Notes: a model not told the origin generated them from the sequence alone. A DNA stretch of 64,000 nt from Polaribacter pacificus (GCF_038024035.1 NZ_CP150664.1:248001-312000); one strand, 5' to 3'; positions 26,671 to 34,543 are shown, numbered from the stretch's first letter. Made by a program: numbers and translations.

Positions 26671-26749
26671 TCCGTGAGCTTTGCCTGCCGTAGGTAGGGA
26701 TTTTGTAGGTAGGTGAGTGCTTGCAATGAATTATAATGGGTGTTGTGGT
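26671..26749 (-). repeat. Cassette-end palindromic repeat, copy 1
   Basis: In gene direction (minus strand), CAACACC appears four bases after the stop of the kinase gene. It is followed by ATTCATTGC, CACTCACCTAC, AAAATCCCTACC, a GGCAGGC segment and GCTCACGGA. The same order of blocks occurs at 33572-33693 and 34457-34540. It marks the left end of the accessory region. Confidence 0.7.
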
Positions 26750-27786
26750 TAGTATTTTTTTAATCCAATTATAAATTCATTATCAGAAAATCTAAACCCA
26801 TTTAGATTCTCAATTTCTTTTCCTGGGCTAACTTCTATCGTGAAATCGTTTAATTCCAGCATTTGCTTAATTCTCCACATTCCAATTCCTTCTCCATCTT
26901 TATAAGTTTTTTTAGCTTCACTTCCAGAAAAGCCTTCTATAAAAAGTTTAGAATATTCTTTTTCTTCAATATGTAGGCTGGTCATTTTAAAATGAACATT
27001 TATCCTATTATCCTGTTCTTTGAAAATGATATTTATAGTCGATTTTGGTTTGACATACTTTGAAGCATTTTCTATTAAATGATAAAGTGCAACTTGTAAA
27101 GTTTCATAATCGCAATGGACAGAACTTCTACTCTCTCCGACATTTACGTAAACATCTTTATCTGAAAAATCAACAAAAAAGGAATGTAAAACATTCATCA
27201 ATACTTTGTGAATTGGATGATTTCTTTTTTCTATTGAAGGATTTGCTCTATCAAGTTTTTTATAGATAGAAAATTCAGACTTCATATGAATATTATGTTT
27301 AGCTAATCTCAAGAACATAAGTGCTGTATCTTTTGGGTTGGCTTTGATAATTTCAGTGATTTTAGGTATTTGAGAATTAAAGTCAGAAGTAAGAACTTCT
27401 TGAGGTACTAAATCATAAACTTCTTGAATTGTTTTTCCATTAATCGTTGTTAGATTATGTACCAATCGGTTAACTCTTTTTTGCTCACTAACTTTTAAAT
27501 TGGTTTTAATTGATTCTATTGGTATTTTTAAATCGTGATATGCATATGCTAAAGCATCTAATTTTTCTTTAAATAATTTAGTTGTTTTTGTCTTTGCACA
27601 GCAAAGAAAAGTAACTCCATTACTATTATGTATTTTACCGTTTCTCCTTTTTGTATGATACAAAGGACAGTCTATAATTCTACCTTGATGTTCAGTTTGG
27701 GAATAGCAAGACTGACACTTTTCCTTCAAATTTGAAGCAACATCTTCATTTTCATTATCAATTACAGAAAAATGATTTATTGACAT
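26749..27786 (-). CDS. Soluble histidine kinase with N-terminal cysteine cluster
   Basis: The 345-residue protein has an H-box-like YHDLKIPIESIK (His84). Its C-terminal HATPase domain has an N-box HLIENASKYV (Asn240) and a G-box DGEGIGMWRIKQML (about 298-311). The first 65 residues hold Cys24, Cys27, Cys40, Cys62 and Cys63 with several His, which could bind a metal or an iron-sulphur cluster. No membrane helix is present. It overlaps the preceding receiver gene by ten bases, so kinase and receiver form a pair. The receiver lacks a DNA-binding domain, so output is probably not transcription. I recognise no named system, and the place among defence-like cassettes is suggestive only. Confidence 0.75.
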   Translation of the reverse strand: MSINHFSVIDNENEDVASNLKEKCQSCYSQTEHQGRIIDCPLYHTKRRNGKIHNSNGVTFLCCAKTKTTKLFKEKLDALAYAYHDLKIPIESIKTNLKVSEQKRVNRLVHNLTTINGKTIQEVYDLVPQEVLTSDFNSQIPKITEIIKANPKDTALMFLRLAKHNIHMKSEFSIYKKLDRANPSIEKRNHPIHKVLMNVLHSFFVDFSDKDVYVNVGESRSSVHCDYETLQVALYHLIENASKYVKPKSTINIIFKEQDNRINVHFKMTSLHIEEKEYSKLFIEGFSGSEAKKTYKDGEGIGMWRIKQMLELNDFTIEVSPGKEIENLNGFRFSDNEFIIGLKKY

Positions 27787-28358
27787 AAAGTTTCAATTAA
27801 ATTAATGAATTGATAAGGTTCTGCATTTTTAGATAAACAATCATCTACTTCCCTTAATGCTTTGTGAAATCTATCTCCTTTCGTTTCTGCAGAATAAATT
27901 ACAATTTTCTTTTTAGGGTATTTTTTCTTTAAAGCAGATGCTAACCCTAATCCTTCATCTTTAAAAAGTGTTTTTCCAACTCCATTAATATCAACGAATA
28001 TAATATCAGCTTCTTTCGCTTTATAATCATCTAAATCGGTTATGTCTTTTACCGAATTTGTGTTTTTCCAACCAGATTTTTTTAAGATTGAAACCATTTT
28101 GAACTTTGTATGTTGGTCATCAATAAATAAAATTCGCAAGTTAGATTTATCTTTTTTCGATTCAATTTTTGGCTTTTCTTCGGTTTCTTGCTTTCCAATA
28201 TTGTTAGTTATAGTAATTGAATTTTTATTCTTGTTTTTATCTCCTTTTTCAGATTTTTTTTTACTTTTAAATACAATTTTGTCTAAAATTAAAAACAAGG
28301 TAGTTACTCCAATTCCTCCGAATAACCATTCATAATTTTCTTTTAAAAATTCAATCAT
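27777..28358 (-). CDS. Membrane-anchored response-regulator receiver protein
   Basis: The 193-residue protein begins with a single membrane helix (about 11-29). A lysine-rich linker (30-72) follows, then a receiver domain, LRILFIDDQHTKFKMV (acidic pair Asp80-Asp81). The likely phospho-acceptor is Asp123 in IIFVDINGVG, the switch region is VIYSAET, and Lys177 lies in CLSKNAEP. No output domain follows. A receiver tied to the membrane with no effector is unusual. It may signal through the kinase, through oligomerisation or through the linker. The gene order is receiver then kinase with a ten-base overlap. A perfect 12-base palindrome (28381-28392) lies just upstream. Confidence 0.75.
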   Translation of the reverse strand: MIEFLKENYEWLFGGIGVTTLFLILDKIVFKSKKKSEKGDKNKNKNSITITNNIGKQETEEKPKIESKKDKSNLRILFIDDQHTKFKMVSILKKSGWKNTNSVKDITDLDDYKAKEADIIFVDINGVGKTLFKDEGLGLASALKKKYPKKKIVIYSAETKGDRFHKALREVDDCLSKNAEPYQFINLIETLCQ

Positions 28359-28380
28359 ATTTCTTAAATTTCAAGGGTTC

Positions 28381-28392
28381 GTTAATATTAAC
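28381..28392. promoter_or_regulatory. Perfect palindrome upstream of the receiver gene
   Basis: GTTAATATTAAC reads the same on both strands and ends 22 bases upstream of the receiver ATG. It could be an operator, or part of the edge of the adjacent palindromic repeat. Confidence 0.35.
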
Positions 28393-28452
28393 CACAACGG
28401 TTTGGCTACGCGCAGTGTCCCGAAGAGCATTGTGTATAGGTGTTGTTGGGCA
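28391..28452 (-). repeat. Cassette-end palindromic repeat, copy 2
   Basis: In gene direction GCCCAACAACACC lies nine bases after the stop of the small membrane-protein gene. TACGCGCAGTG (28407-28417) and CATTGTGTATA (28429-28439, plus strand) form a stem of eleven positions with three G-T pairs and one mismatch, around a ten-base loop. The site ends in CCGTTGTGG. It shares the AACACC edge with the other copies but has a different interior. Confidence 0.65.
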
Positions 28453-28460
28453 CAGTTTAT

Positions 28461-28883
28461 TTAATTTTCACAATATGCTTTTATTCCCATCTTACCAACA
28501 ATTGAAAGCATAATCGCTACAACCGGAGCTAATAAGGTGGCTGCAAAACCTAAAGTTGCTCCCAAAGCAGCTGATATAATTGAAATCCAAATTGCCTTAG
28601 TAACAGGAGACTCCACATTTAGCTTATTATGTTCTTCTTCATAGTCAGGGTGATTACAAATAAATTTTTTAAACTCAGCTTTAAATTTATCTAGAAATGG
28701 TTTACTGTCATTAGTTTGAATACCACCAAATGGCACATTGTCCTTCGGTCCATTTGCGGATAGCCATTTTTCCATGGCTTCTTCTTCTCCAAACTCACTG
28801 ACTAATTGTTCAATTGAGTTTTTTTGGTATACCTTCAATTCAGACAACCAGTCCTCTAAATTTATATCTTTAATAGCTTCCAT
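28461..28883 (-). CDS. Small membrane protein paired with a protease
   Basis: The 140-residue protein has a charged, soluble N-terminal part (1-94). A long hydrophobic hairpin follows (about 96-131, AIWISIISAALGATLGFAAT then LLAPVVAIMLSIVG). Its start codon shares one base with the stop of the upstream protease gene (TAATG), so translation is coupled. No family is recognised. The design, soluble head and pore-like hydrophobic tail beside a protease, resembles protease-activated membrane effectors in defence or toxin systems. That is an inference from architecture only. An alternative is a simple membrane anchor for the protease. Confidence 0.6.
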   Translation of the reverse strand: MEAIKDINLEDWLSELKVYQKNSIEQLVSEFGEEEAMEKWLSANGPKDNVPFGGIQTNDSKPFLDKFKAEFKKFICNHPDYEEEHNKLNVESPVTKAIWISIISAALGATLGFAATLLAPVVAIMLSIVGKMGIKAYCEN

Positions 28884-29533
28884 TATATCATGTCATTTAT
28901 GTATTCAGCAGAAATACAATGAGTTGTTTGATGTAGCTCTTGTGGATTGATTCCGCCAAGTGAAATTCCTCCTCCTTGATTTGGGGCATACGCTCCAACT
29001 AGTATCCCAATTACCTTTCCAAGTTTAGGAGAGAAAATTATTCCGCCCGACTGACCAGGTCTTGCCTGTGTATTTATTACAGCATGTTTTGATTTAATTG
29101 AGTTAGATTCTAACAAAACTTTTGCTCCGATTTCCGTTTCTTGAAAAGTCAATACTCTTCTTCCTGCAACACAATGAGGATAACCAAAAATACCAACTTT
29201 TTCTCCAATATTCACTTCATCAAAAGAGCCTAATTGCGGTAGAGTCCCTGAAAATGTAATATCAGCTTTTAAAACACATAAATCCTTAATTGGGTCCATT
29301 TCTAGAACAGTAGTTTGAACTGGTGTACACCGTGTATCGGATGTGTCTTGATAAGAATTAATATCCGTAATGTGTGGAGCAAGTATTACTAAATTTGAAG
29401 GGTCAGAACCTACAACATGTTTAGTAGTTGCAATTTTACCATCATTTGAAATGATAAATCCAGTGCCTAACATGCTGACTCCATTTGGTGTTATCTTTCC
29501 AACGACAACGACTATTTGTGTAAATATATTCAT
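28883..29533 (-). CDS. Trypsin-like serine protease
   Basis: The 216-residue protein has the chymotrypsin-fold triad: His39 in ATTKHVVG, Asp84 in MDPIKDLCVLKA and Ser162 in RPGQSGGIIFS. GTGFIISNDGKIAT precedes the histidine, and IGEKVGIFGYPH lies between the two beta-barrels, as in Deg/S1C-type proteases. There is no signal peptide and no PDZ domain, so it probably acts in the cytoplasm. It is coupled by a TAATG overlap to a small membrane protein. A repeat of about 150 bp lies in front of it and a palindromic element follows the pair. Cytoplasmic trypsin-like proteases occur in some phage-defence operons, but this pair is not one I recognise. Confidence 0.8.
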   Translation of the reverse strand: MNIFTQIVVVVGKITPNGVSMLGTGFIISNDGKIATTKHVVGSDPSNLVILAPHITDINSYQDTSDTRCTPVQTTVLEMDPIKDLCVLKADITFSGTLPQLGSFDEVNIGEKVGIFGYPHCVAGRRVLTFQETEIGAKVLLESNSIKSKHAVINTQARPGQSGGIIFSPKLGKVIGILVGAYAPNQGGGISLGGINPQELHQTTHCISAEYINDMI

Positions 29534-29550
29534 GGTTTTATTTAATTGCT

Positions 29551-29700
29551 TACAACTCCTTATAAACTCACATAAACTCCTTCCATCTCAGCTCATAACA
29601 AGTTTCAAATGCCAATGTACTAAAATTCAGTTATTTAAATTACGGTTAAGCCGTAAGTGTTCTAAATGTTATCAACAATGTTCTGGAAATAGAAAGAGGA
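29551..29700 (-). repeat. 150-bp dispersed element, copy A
   Basis: Shared blocks with copy B (37580-37730), on the plus strand, are CAACTCCTTA, TAAA-TCCTT, CAAA-GCCAA, ACTAAAA, ATTTAAA, CCGTAAGT and TTATCAACAAT. The spacing is equal to within one or two bases. Its right third also matches copy C. It separates the protease pair from the preceding lipoprotein gene, starting 12 bases after that gene's stop. Confidence 0.65.
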
Positions 29701-29712
29701 GAAGTACTAACT

Positions 29713-30240
29713 TTAGTTTTCAGTAGTGCCTGATGCTGTTAAAGCAGTGATTACTTCAATACAGTTTAACCAAGATTCGTGACTTTGAATAATCATCCAT
29801 TTGTCATTTCTTTTTTGAACAATTCCAGACCAAACAAGCTGACCATTGTACTCAGGAGTTCCAACAAGTTTTATTTTTATATGTATGGCTAAGGTAAATG
29901 CAACTGTATTTTTAGATAAAACGGTTGGGTTCCATGTATCTATGGTGTTTTTTAAAATCTCAACTGATGAACCAATTTGATCATATGATTTTTTTAAATC
30001 AGCCAAACTTAGTACGGTGCCGTTGTTTGTATAATAGCTGTCAGATTCTCCAGAATAATAAGCTAATCCCTCTATAAATTTTAGATTGTTAGAGGCTTCA
30101 AAGACTTTATTAACCGTAACTTTTGCTGAATCAATCATTGTTTTTTTTTCCAAATCAGTTAAGCTGCTTTTTCCTTTTTGACAAGATTGGGTAAAAATTA
30201 TTGTTCCAATAAGAAACGTAAAAATTGAAATCTTATTCAT
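29713..30240 (-). CDS. NTF2-like (SnoaL/DUF4440-type) lipoprotein
   Basis: The 175-residue protein has a lipoprotein signal peptide ending FTQSC, so it should be anchored to a membrane on the periplasmic side. The rest follows the NTF2-like pattern: a long helix (MIDSAKVTVNKVFEASNNL), a YYSGES...YYTNNG segment, and a final beta-sheet ending WSGIVQKRNDKWMIIQSHESW. Many such proteins have no known activity. I chose the start at 30240, which gives a conventional signal peptide; the in-frame ATG at 30255 adds MIIPN. Genes on either side appear unrelated. Confidence 0.7.
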   Translation of the reverse strand: MNKISIFTFLIGTIIFTQSCQKGKSSLTDLEKKTMIDSAKVTVNKVFEASNNLKFIEGLAYYSGESDSYYTNNGTVLSLADLKKSYDQIGSSVEILKNTIDTWNPTVLSKNTVAFTLAIHIKIKLVGTPEYNGQLVWSGIVQKRNDKWMIIQSHESWLNCIEVITALTASGTTEN

Positions 30241-30384
30241 ATTAGGTATTATCATAGTTGTTCATCTTTTATATGGTTGAAAAAAGTATTGTTTATAGTT
30301 AGTAGCGGATTTTCAATCACTTACTTTTTTTGTTTTGCCCATTAAAGCATTATTATTTTTATATACTTTTACCAAACGTATGAT

Positions 30385-31284
30385 TTATTCTTTAGTTCTA
30401 AGGTTCTCAATAACCTGCGCAGATACCCAATAGCGTTTTTGTTCAGTCCAATATTTAGATCCATCTTCTTTTGCCTTTTCTTCTATCCTAGTAAAAAATA
30501 AATATTTCCCATCGGGTGTTACATTTGCGCTGCCATCTTCTATAGACGTATTTATATCATTTCCCATATTAATTGCGGTTCCCCAAGAACCATCTTGCTG
30601 CTTAAAACTGACATATAAATCTGTTCCTCCGTATCCACCTTCTCGCTCACTCTCCCATATTAAATAAGAATCATCTGGCGCAATGAAGGGATGACATGTA
30701 AATTTACCTGTGTTAATCTCTTTGCCAAGCAGTCTTGGCTTCTCACGTTTACCATCCTTAATTGTCGATATGCGGATAACATCATTGTTTTTATAATCGT
30801 CAAAAACATAAGTTCCTTTACTAGATACAGACAGGCTCATAATACCCCAGTCTTCTCTTTCAAACATAGAACCAAGACTTTTTATTTCTGACCAACCAGC
30901 ATCAGTTCGTTCTATGTATTTATTTTTACAATAAAAAATACTATCATTTCCGTTGCTTGCTGGGGTAAACTTATACTTATTCCAAACATTGTATTGATTT
31001 TCGTCTTGCTGGAAGACAATAACAGAACGGAAAAAGGGTGAGTCATCATTGGATGAGAGGTAAACTTGTTTCATATCTTGAGCGACACCTTTTAATTTCC
31101 AGTTATTTTCTGATAAGAAGCTGTCATCAAAAATTTCAGGAATTAAACCTGGTGGTTTTTGTCCAAAATAAGCGATTTCTATAGCTGATGAATCATTGTA
31201 ATTTGTTTTAGGATTTTTATTCTTACAAGCATTTAAAATTAGTGTAATTACCAGTATTAAAATTATAAAGTTGATAGGCCTCAT
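30385..31284 (-). CDS. PD40 beta-propeller lipoprotein
   Basis: The 299-residue protein has a lipoprotein signal peptide ending LNAC. It contains WD40-like PD40 repeats: KFTCHPFIAPDDSYLIWESE followed by GGTDLYVSF, and DGSANVTPDGKYLFFTR. These are the C-terminal blades seen in many Bacteroidota envelope proteins and in TolB-like folds. Such proteins often bind cell-wall or surface partners, but this one's role is unknown. Length is short for the family, about four visible blades. Confidence 0.75.
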   Translation of the reverse strand: MRPINFIILILVITLILNACKNKNPKTNYNDSSAIEIAYFGQKPPGLIPEIFDDSFLSENNWKLKGVAQDMKQVYLSSNDDSPFFRSVIVFQQDENQYNVWNKYKFTPASNGNDSIFYCKNKYIERTDAGWSEIKSLGSMFEREDWGIMSLSVSSKGTYVFDDYKNNDVIRISTIKDGKREKPRLLGKEINTGKFTCHPFIAPDDSYLIWESEREGGYGGTDLYVSFKQQDGSWGTAINMGNDINTSIEDGSANVTPDGKYLFFTRIEEKAKEDGSKYWTEQKRYWVSAQVIENLRTKE

Positions 31285-31345
31285 TGTTTAAGTTATTTGT
31301 GTTTAATTAATTAAGCTTTTTTATACCGTAGTTAATTACACAGAG

Positions 31346-32686
31346 TTACTCTTTTATGTAGTCCCATTTGCCGCCACTTTGTTCAAACACCATTTGCTTG
31401 CCATCGGCAGAAAAAGTAAATGATATGGATTCTGCATACATTTGTTCCAAAACAAACCTATTGTTTCCTTTATAGACTAGTGGAGCTTTAAATTCATTCT
31501 TTATAAAGTTGACCAAAACATTCTTGTCTTGAATAAAAACAACGGTATCGTCAGGGTCACTTTGAGAAACATAAACGCCTACAAAATTTTTAAGGTCATT
31601 TTCTGATATTTCTACAAGTGCATCATTTAAATAGACCTTGATAATTTCTTGATACAGCTCATTGATGTCCATTTTAGAGCCGTTAGAAACCAAGGTAAAG
31701 GTTAAATTTTCTTTGGCAAAATAAATTGACGTAGCTCTAAATTCATCGATACGTCCACGATGTCCAAAACCCTGTCTGTCATTTATTTTGTACCTAAAAA
31801 GCCCCATTCCAAACCTGTCTTTTATATCCTTCATTAGCAGCAGGTTTTTTTCTGATAGGATTTTACCTGTAAGTAAATTTTCAAAAAAACGATTCAAATC
31901 TTTTGGTGTAGAAACTATTGATCCAGTTCCTTTGGCACTTGACAAATGAGTTTCAGGAAACTTTAGCCATTTTTTATCATAGCTGTATGAATACGATTCA
32001 TTGGCTTGGATATTAATTTCTTTCCCCACATAGGTATCATTTAAGCCAAGTGGCTTACAGATGTTCTCTTGCAATAGGGTGTCATAAGAACTGTTGTAAA
32101 TTTTCTCAAGAATTAAGGCCAATAAAAAATAATTTGAATTGCTATATTCTGCTTGAGTATTTGGATCAAAATCGCTTTGATAGGTAGAAATTTTAGCTAG
32201 CATATCTTCTGAGGATATGTATTGGGTTCGGTTCTCAAAAAACCATTTGTCTTTTGTATAACTTTGAACACCACTTCTGTGTTGCAGTAAATGAGCAATG
32301 CTAATCTTATCTGCATTTTTTATGTTGGGAAAATAGCTTTCTATAGTTTGGTTAAGGCCTAGTTTATGCTCTTCTATGGCCTTAAAGACTAGGGTAGCTG
32401 TAAATGTTTTAGTAACAGAACCAATGCGGTACCTTGTGTTTGTACTCGCTTTCTTTTTTGTTTCAACATCACTATAACCAACAGTGTTTTTATAGATTGT
32501 TTTTCCTTTTTGACTAAGGATTACACTTCCCATAAACGCCCCGTTTTGCTCATACTTAATTAAGAGGCTGTCTATTTTTAAAGGGATGTTTGCTGGTTTA
32601 TTAGCGGATAATGATGCATTTTTATTTTTGTCTTGACAAGAAAAAAATACTAGAATAGAAATTAATACTGCAAAGGTTGTTCTCAT
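31346..32686 (-). CDS. Serine hydrolase of the class C beta-lactamase family
   Basis: The 446-residue lipoprotein (signal ending FFSC) belongs to the penicillin-binding, beta-lactamase-like fold. The active-site pair is Ser90-x-x-Lys93 in RIGSVTKTFTA. The second element is YSN in AEYSNSNYFLLALILE, and the third lies near FGHRGRIDEF. A lipocalin-like C-terminal domain follows (about 365-446). Members include D-aminopeptidases and esterases more often than true beta-lactamases. I chose the ATG at 32686 because it begins a proper signal peptide; the in-frame extension to 32794 has none. It follows the XRE-membrane regulator gene in the same direction. Confidence 0.85.
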   Translation of the reverse strand: MRTTFAVLISILVFFSCQDKNKNASLSANKPANIPLKIDSLLIKYEQNGAFMGSVILSQKGKTIYKNTVGYSDVETKKKASTNTRYRIGSVTKTFTATLVFKAIEEHKLGLNQTIESYFPNIKNADKISIAHLLQHRSGVQSYTKDKWFFENRTQYISSEDMLAKISTYQSDFDPNTQAEYSNSNYFLLALILEKIYNSSYDTLLQENICKPLGLNDTYVGKEINIQANESYSYSYDKKWLKFPETHLSSAKGTGSIVSTPKDLNRFFENLLTGKILSEKNLLLMKDIKDRFGMGLFRYKINDRQGFGHRGRIDEFRATSIYFAKENLTFTLVSNGSKMDINELYQEIIKVYLNDALVEISENDLKNFVGVYVSQSDPDDTVVFIQDKNVLVNFIKNEFKAPLVYKGNNRFVLEQMYAESISFTFSADGKQMVFEQSGGKWDYIKE

Positions 32687-32819
32687 TTTTTTTGACTGAT
32701 TTAAGAATAAATAAATGTAACATGGACTATGGTATAGACCAGGGTGCAAATATCTAAGAATGTCAAAATAAAAATGGAAAATAACGCACGACAATATAGC
32801 GTCAATTTGCTGACATAAT

Positions 32820-33356
32820 TTATATAATGCTGTAATTCAGCTTAATACGGAGTTGGTTGTTTTTGCCAATTTCCATAGCATTTCTAAGAATGATATAGCC
32901 ATTGATAAGCATACAAATAAATAAAACAAAGAAGGGTAGTTGTTCGTTTAGTAGCAGTTCATTTTTTAAAATTTCGGCGGTAAAAAATAGCGCAACAGAA
33001 ATGATTGTCCACAAAATCTGAATAGAAACAATTTGTTTGGTAATGATGTTTTTTTCCTTTTTAAAATGCACGATTAAAAATGGAATAAAAATATTTGCAA
33101 AAGGGATAAGAAATAATAAAGAAGCTAGGTTTATGAGTTTGATAAGAGGGTAGTTGTATTCGGTTTTTCCTTTAGAACTTTCATTCAATTCAGAAGGATC
33201 TACTTGTAAAGCCAAAGCAATGGCTTTAAGTGTATGCCCTTTAAGATTTGCTCCAGATTCTATTCGTTGTATAGTTCTTACAGAGATGCCTGATTTTTGA
33301 GAAAGTTCACTTTGAGTATAATTTAGTTTTTCTCTATATTCAGTAAGTTTAGACAT
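32820..33356 (-). CDS. XRE-type regulator with membrane domain
   Basis: The 178-residue protein has an N-terminal helix-turn-helix of the Cro/CI type (about 3-58: YREKLNYTQSELSQKSGISVRTIQRIESG, HTLKAIALALQVDPSEL). Three to four membrane helices follow (about 70-165). Proteins with an XRE domain fused to a DUF4870-like membrane part are known in Bacteroidota, but their signals are not. It lies 134 bases upstream of the serine hydrolase gene in the same direction and may control it (inference). Confidence 0.8.
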   Translation of the reverse strand: MSKLTEYREKLNYTQSELSQKSGISVRTIQRIESGANLKGHTLKAIALALQVDPSELNESSKGKTEYNYPLIKLINLASLLFLIPFANIFIPFLIVHFKKEKNIITKQIVSIQILWTIISVALFFTAEILKNELLLNEQLPFFVLFICMLINGYIILRNAMEIGKNNQLRIKLNYSII

Positions 33357-33697
33357 TATTTTAAGCGATTAATTATAGTAGTGACAAATTTTGATACTTG
33401 CGCACAAGGTGTTTTGTGCCTGTCTTCCGCAGGCAAGTTAATGAAATTATACAAATTAAATAGTCCTTTTATTTTGACCTAAAATCTCACCTGAAGCTGT
33501 ACATTTTAGATGGTGTTGGTGGTGGTTTTTATTTAAGCAGCTACAAAATTACTTGCCCATTCATAAATCCATCAACCGAACCTGTCTGGCGCAGGCAGGG
33601 GTTTTGTAAGTAGGTGAGTACTAGTAATGAATTACCTGCCTGCCTGCACTTCGGCAGGAAATCCGCAGGCAAGGTACTCGGTGTTAGGCAACGTTTT
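33357..33697. other. 341-bp gene-free stretch rich in palindromes
   Basis: No gene is seen. It contains CCTGTCTTCCGCAGGCA near 33420 and an isolated boundary-like motif GGTGTTGGTGG near 33512-33522 with no gene ending beside it. The long cassette-end repeat copy 3 fills its right part. The isolated motif may mark a lost gene. Confidence 0.6.
33572..33693 (-). repeat. Cassette-end palindromic repeat, copy 3
   Basis: In gene direction CTAACACC lies 12 bases after the stop of the lipoprotein gene. After an insertion of GC-rich palindromes (CTGCCGAAGTGCAGGCAGGC) it continues AATTCATTACTAGTACTC, ACCTACTTACAAAACCCCTG and CCTGCGCCAGACAGG. Apart from the insertion it matches copies 1 and 4. Confidence 0.7.
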
Positions 33698-34378
33698 TTA
33701 TTCAATATAATTATTTCCTTTTATAGTCCAATCTGGCAATTCTTCATAGTCTACAATTTTCCAATTATTACAATGGAATGTTCCTTTTATTTTAAAATCA
33801 TTTTCAATAAAACCAAAAGGATTTGGCAATTCTAATTCATAACTTCCCCAAACATTTTGAGCAATTTTATAGTCAAATCTGCTAATTTTAATTTCATAAT
33901 TTTTAATTGAACTTGAATCTATTTTTTTATTTTCAAACTGTGATTCTGTTGATGCTTTAAAAATATTTGTTTTTTCCACAATAGAATCTCTCAAATAAAA
34001 AGTCAGAAATCTATATTGTCTTTCTATTCCCATTTGAAATTCAGTTGCACTTCTATTTCCTTTTTTAAGTTCACTCAATGAAGGAAATTCAGTTCTGATT
34101 TGAATTTTTAAGGTGTTTTGTTTAACGTTCTTTTCGCAATTACAAAATCCTAATAACGTGTCAATTTGTTTGTCAGAATATGTGTAAAGTAAATCTACTT
34201 TTTGAAGTTCCAAAGTCGAATCTCTTTCTATTGTCGAAATTTTATTTTTCTTAATTTTTACAATAGTTTCTTTTGTTTCAGTTTTTGGCTCGTTTTTTTT
34301 CAGTTTAGTATCTTTTTTGCAAGAAAATACATTCAGTAATAATACTAAACTTACTATGTAAATACTGCTGTTTTTCAT
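33698..34378 (-). CDS. Hypothetical lipoprotein
   Basis: The 226-residue protein has a lipoprotein signal peptide (ending NVFSC) and a lysine/threonine-rich linker (about 22-60). The domain that follows has a Cys-Asn-Cys-Glu-containing segment (DTLLGFCNCEKNVKQN). The C-terminal part is probably beta-rich, ending WGSYELELPNPFGFIENDFK, TFHCNNWKIVDYEELPDW. I recognise no family. It is a single gene bounded at its 3' end by a palindromic repeat and so may be one cassette. Confidence 0.6.
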   Translation of the reverse strand: MKNSSIYIVSLVLLLNVFSCKKDTKLKKNEPKTETKETIVKIKKNKISTIERDSTLELQKVDLLYTYSDKQIDTLLGFCNCEKNVKQNTLKIQIRTEFPSLSELKKGNRSATEFQMGIERQYRFLTFYLRDSIVEKTNIFKASTESQFENKKIDSSSIKNYEIKISRFDYKIAQNVWGSYELELPNPFGFIENDFKIKGTFHCNNWKIVDYEELPDWTIKGNNYIE

Positions 34379-34456
34379 TAATGTTGCTTGACGGTCTGGC
34401 TATGAGTAGTGGCGTGGTTAAGCACCTAATTTAGCAAATAAATCACAGATAGAAAG

Positions 34457-34540
34457 TCCGTGAGCTTGCCTGCGGCAGGCAGGGATTTTCATAAGTAAAC
34501 CAGCACTAGCAATTAATTTTATACGGTGTTGGTGTGTCGT
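34457..34540 (-). repeat. Cassette-end palindromic repeat, copy 4
   Basis: In gene direction ACCAACACCG lies 12 bases after the stop of herA. It is followed by AATTAATTGCTAGTGCTGG, TTTACTTATGAAAATCC, a perfect CTGCCTGCCGCAGGCA palindrome and AGCTCACGGA. Block order equals that of copies 1 and 3. Confidence 0.7.
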
Positions 34541-34543
34541 GCT

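Noticed and set aside
29669-29677. TTATCAACA motifs as DnaA boxes or an origin
   Set aside because: They differ from TTATCCACA, are not clustered, and are better explained as part of the dispersed element. No origin genes are near.
31346-32686. Antibiotic-resistance beta-lactamase
   Set aside because: The SxxK and YSN motifs fit the broad serine hydrolase family. The C-terminal extra domain and lipoprotein anchor point to a peptidase or esterase rather than resistance.
26671-34540. CRISPR array or classical integron
   Set aside because: Copies are 0.2-5 kb apart with genes between, so this is not a CRISPR. No integron integrase gene is present, and the attC match is partial, so integron is not claimed as fact.
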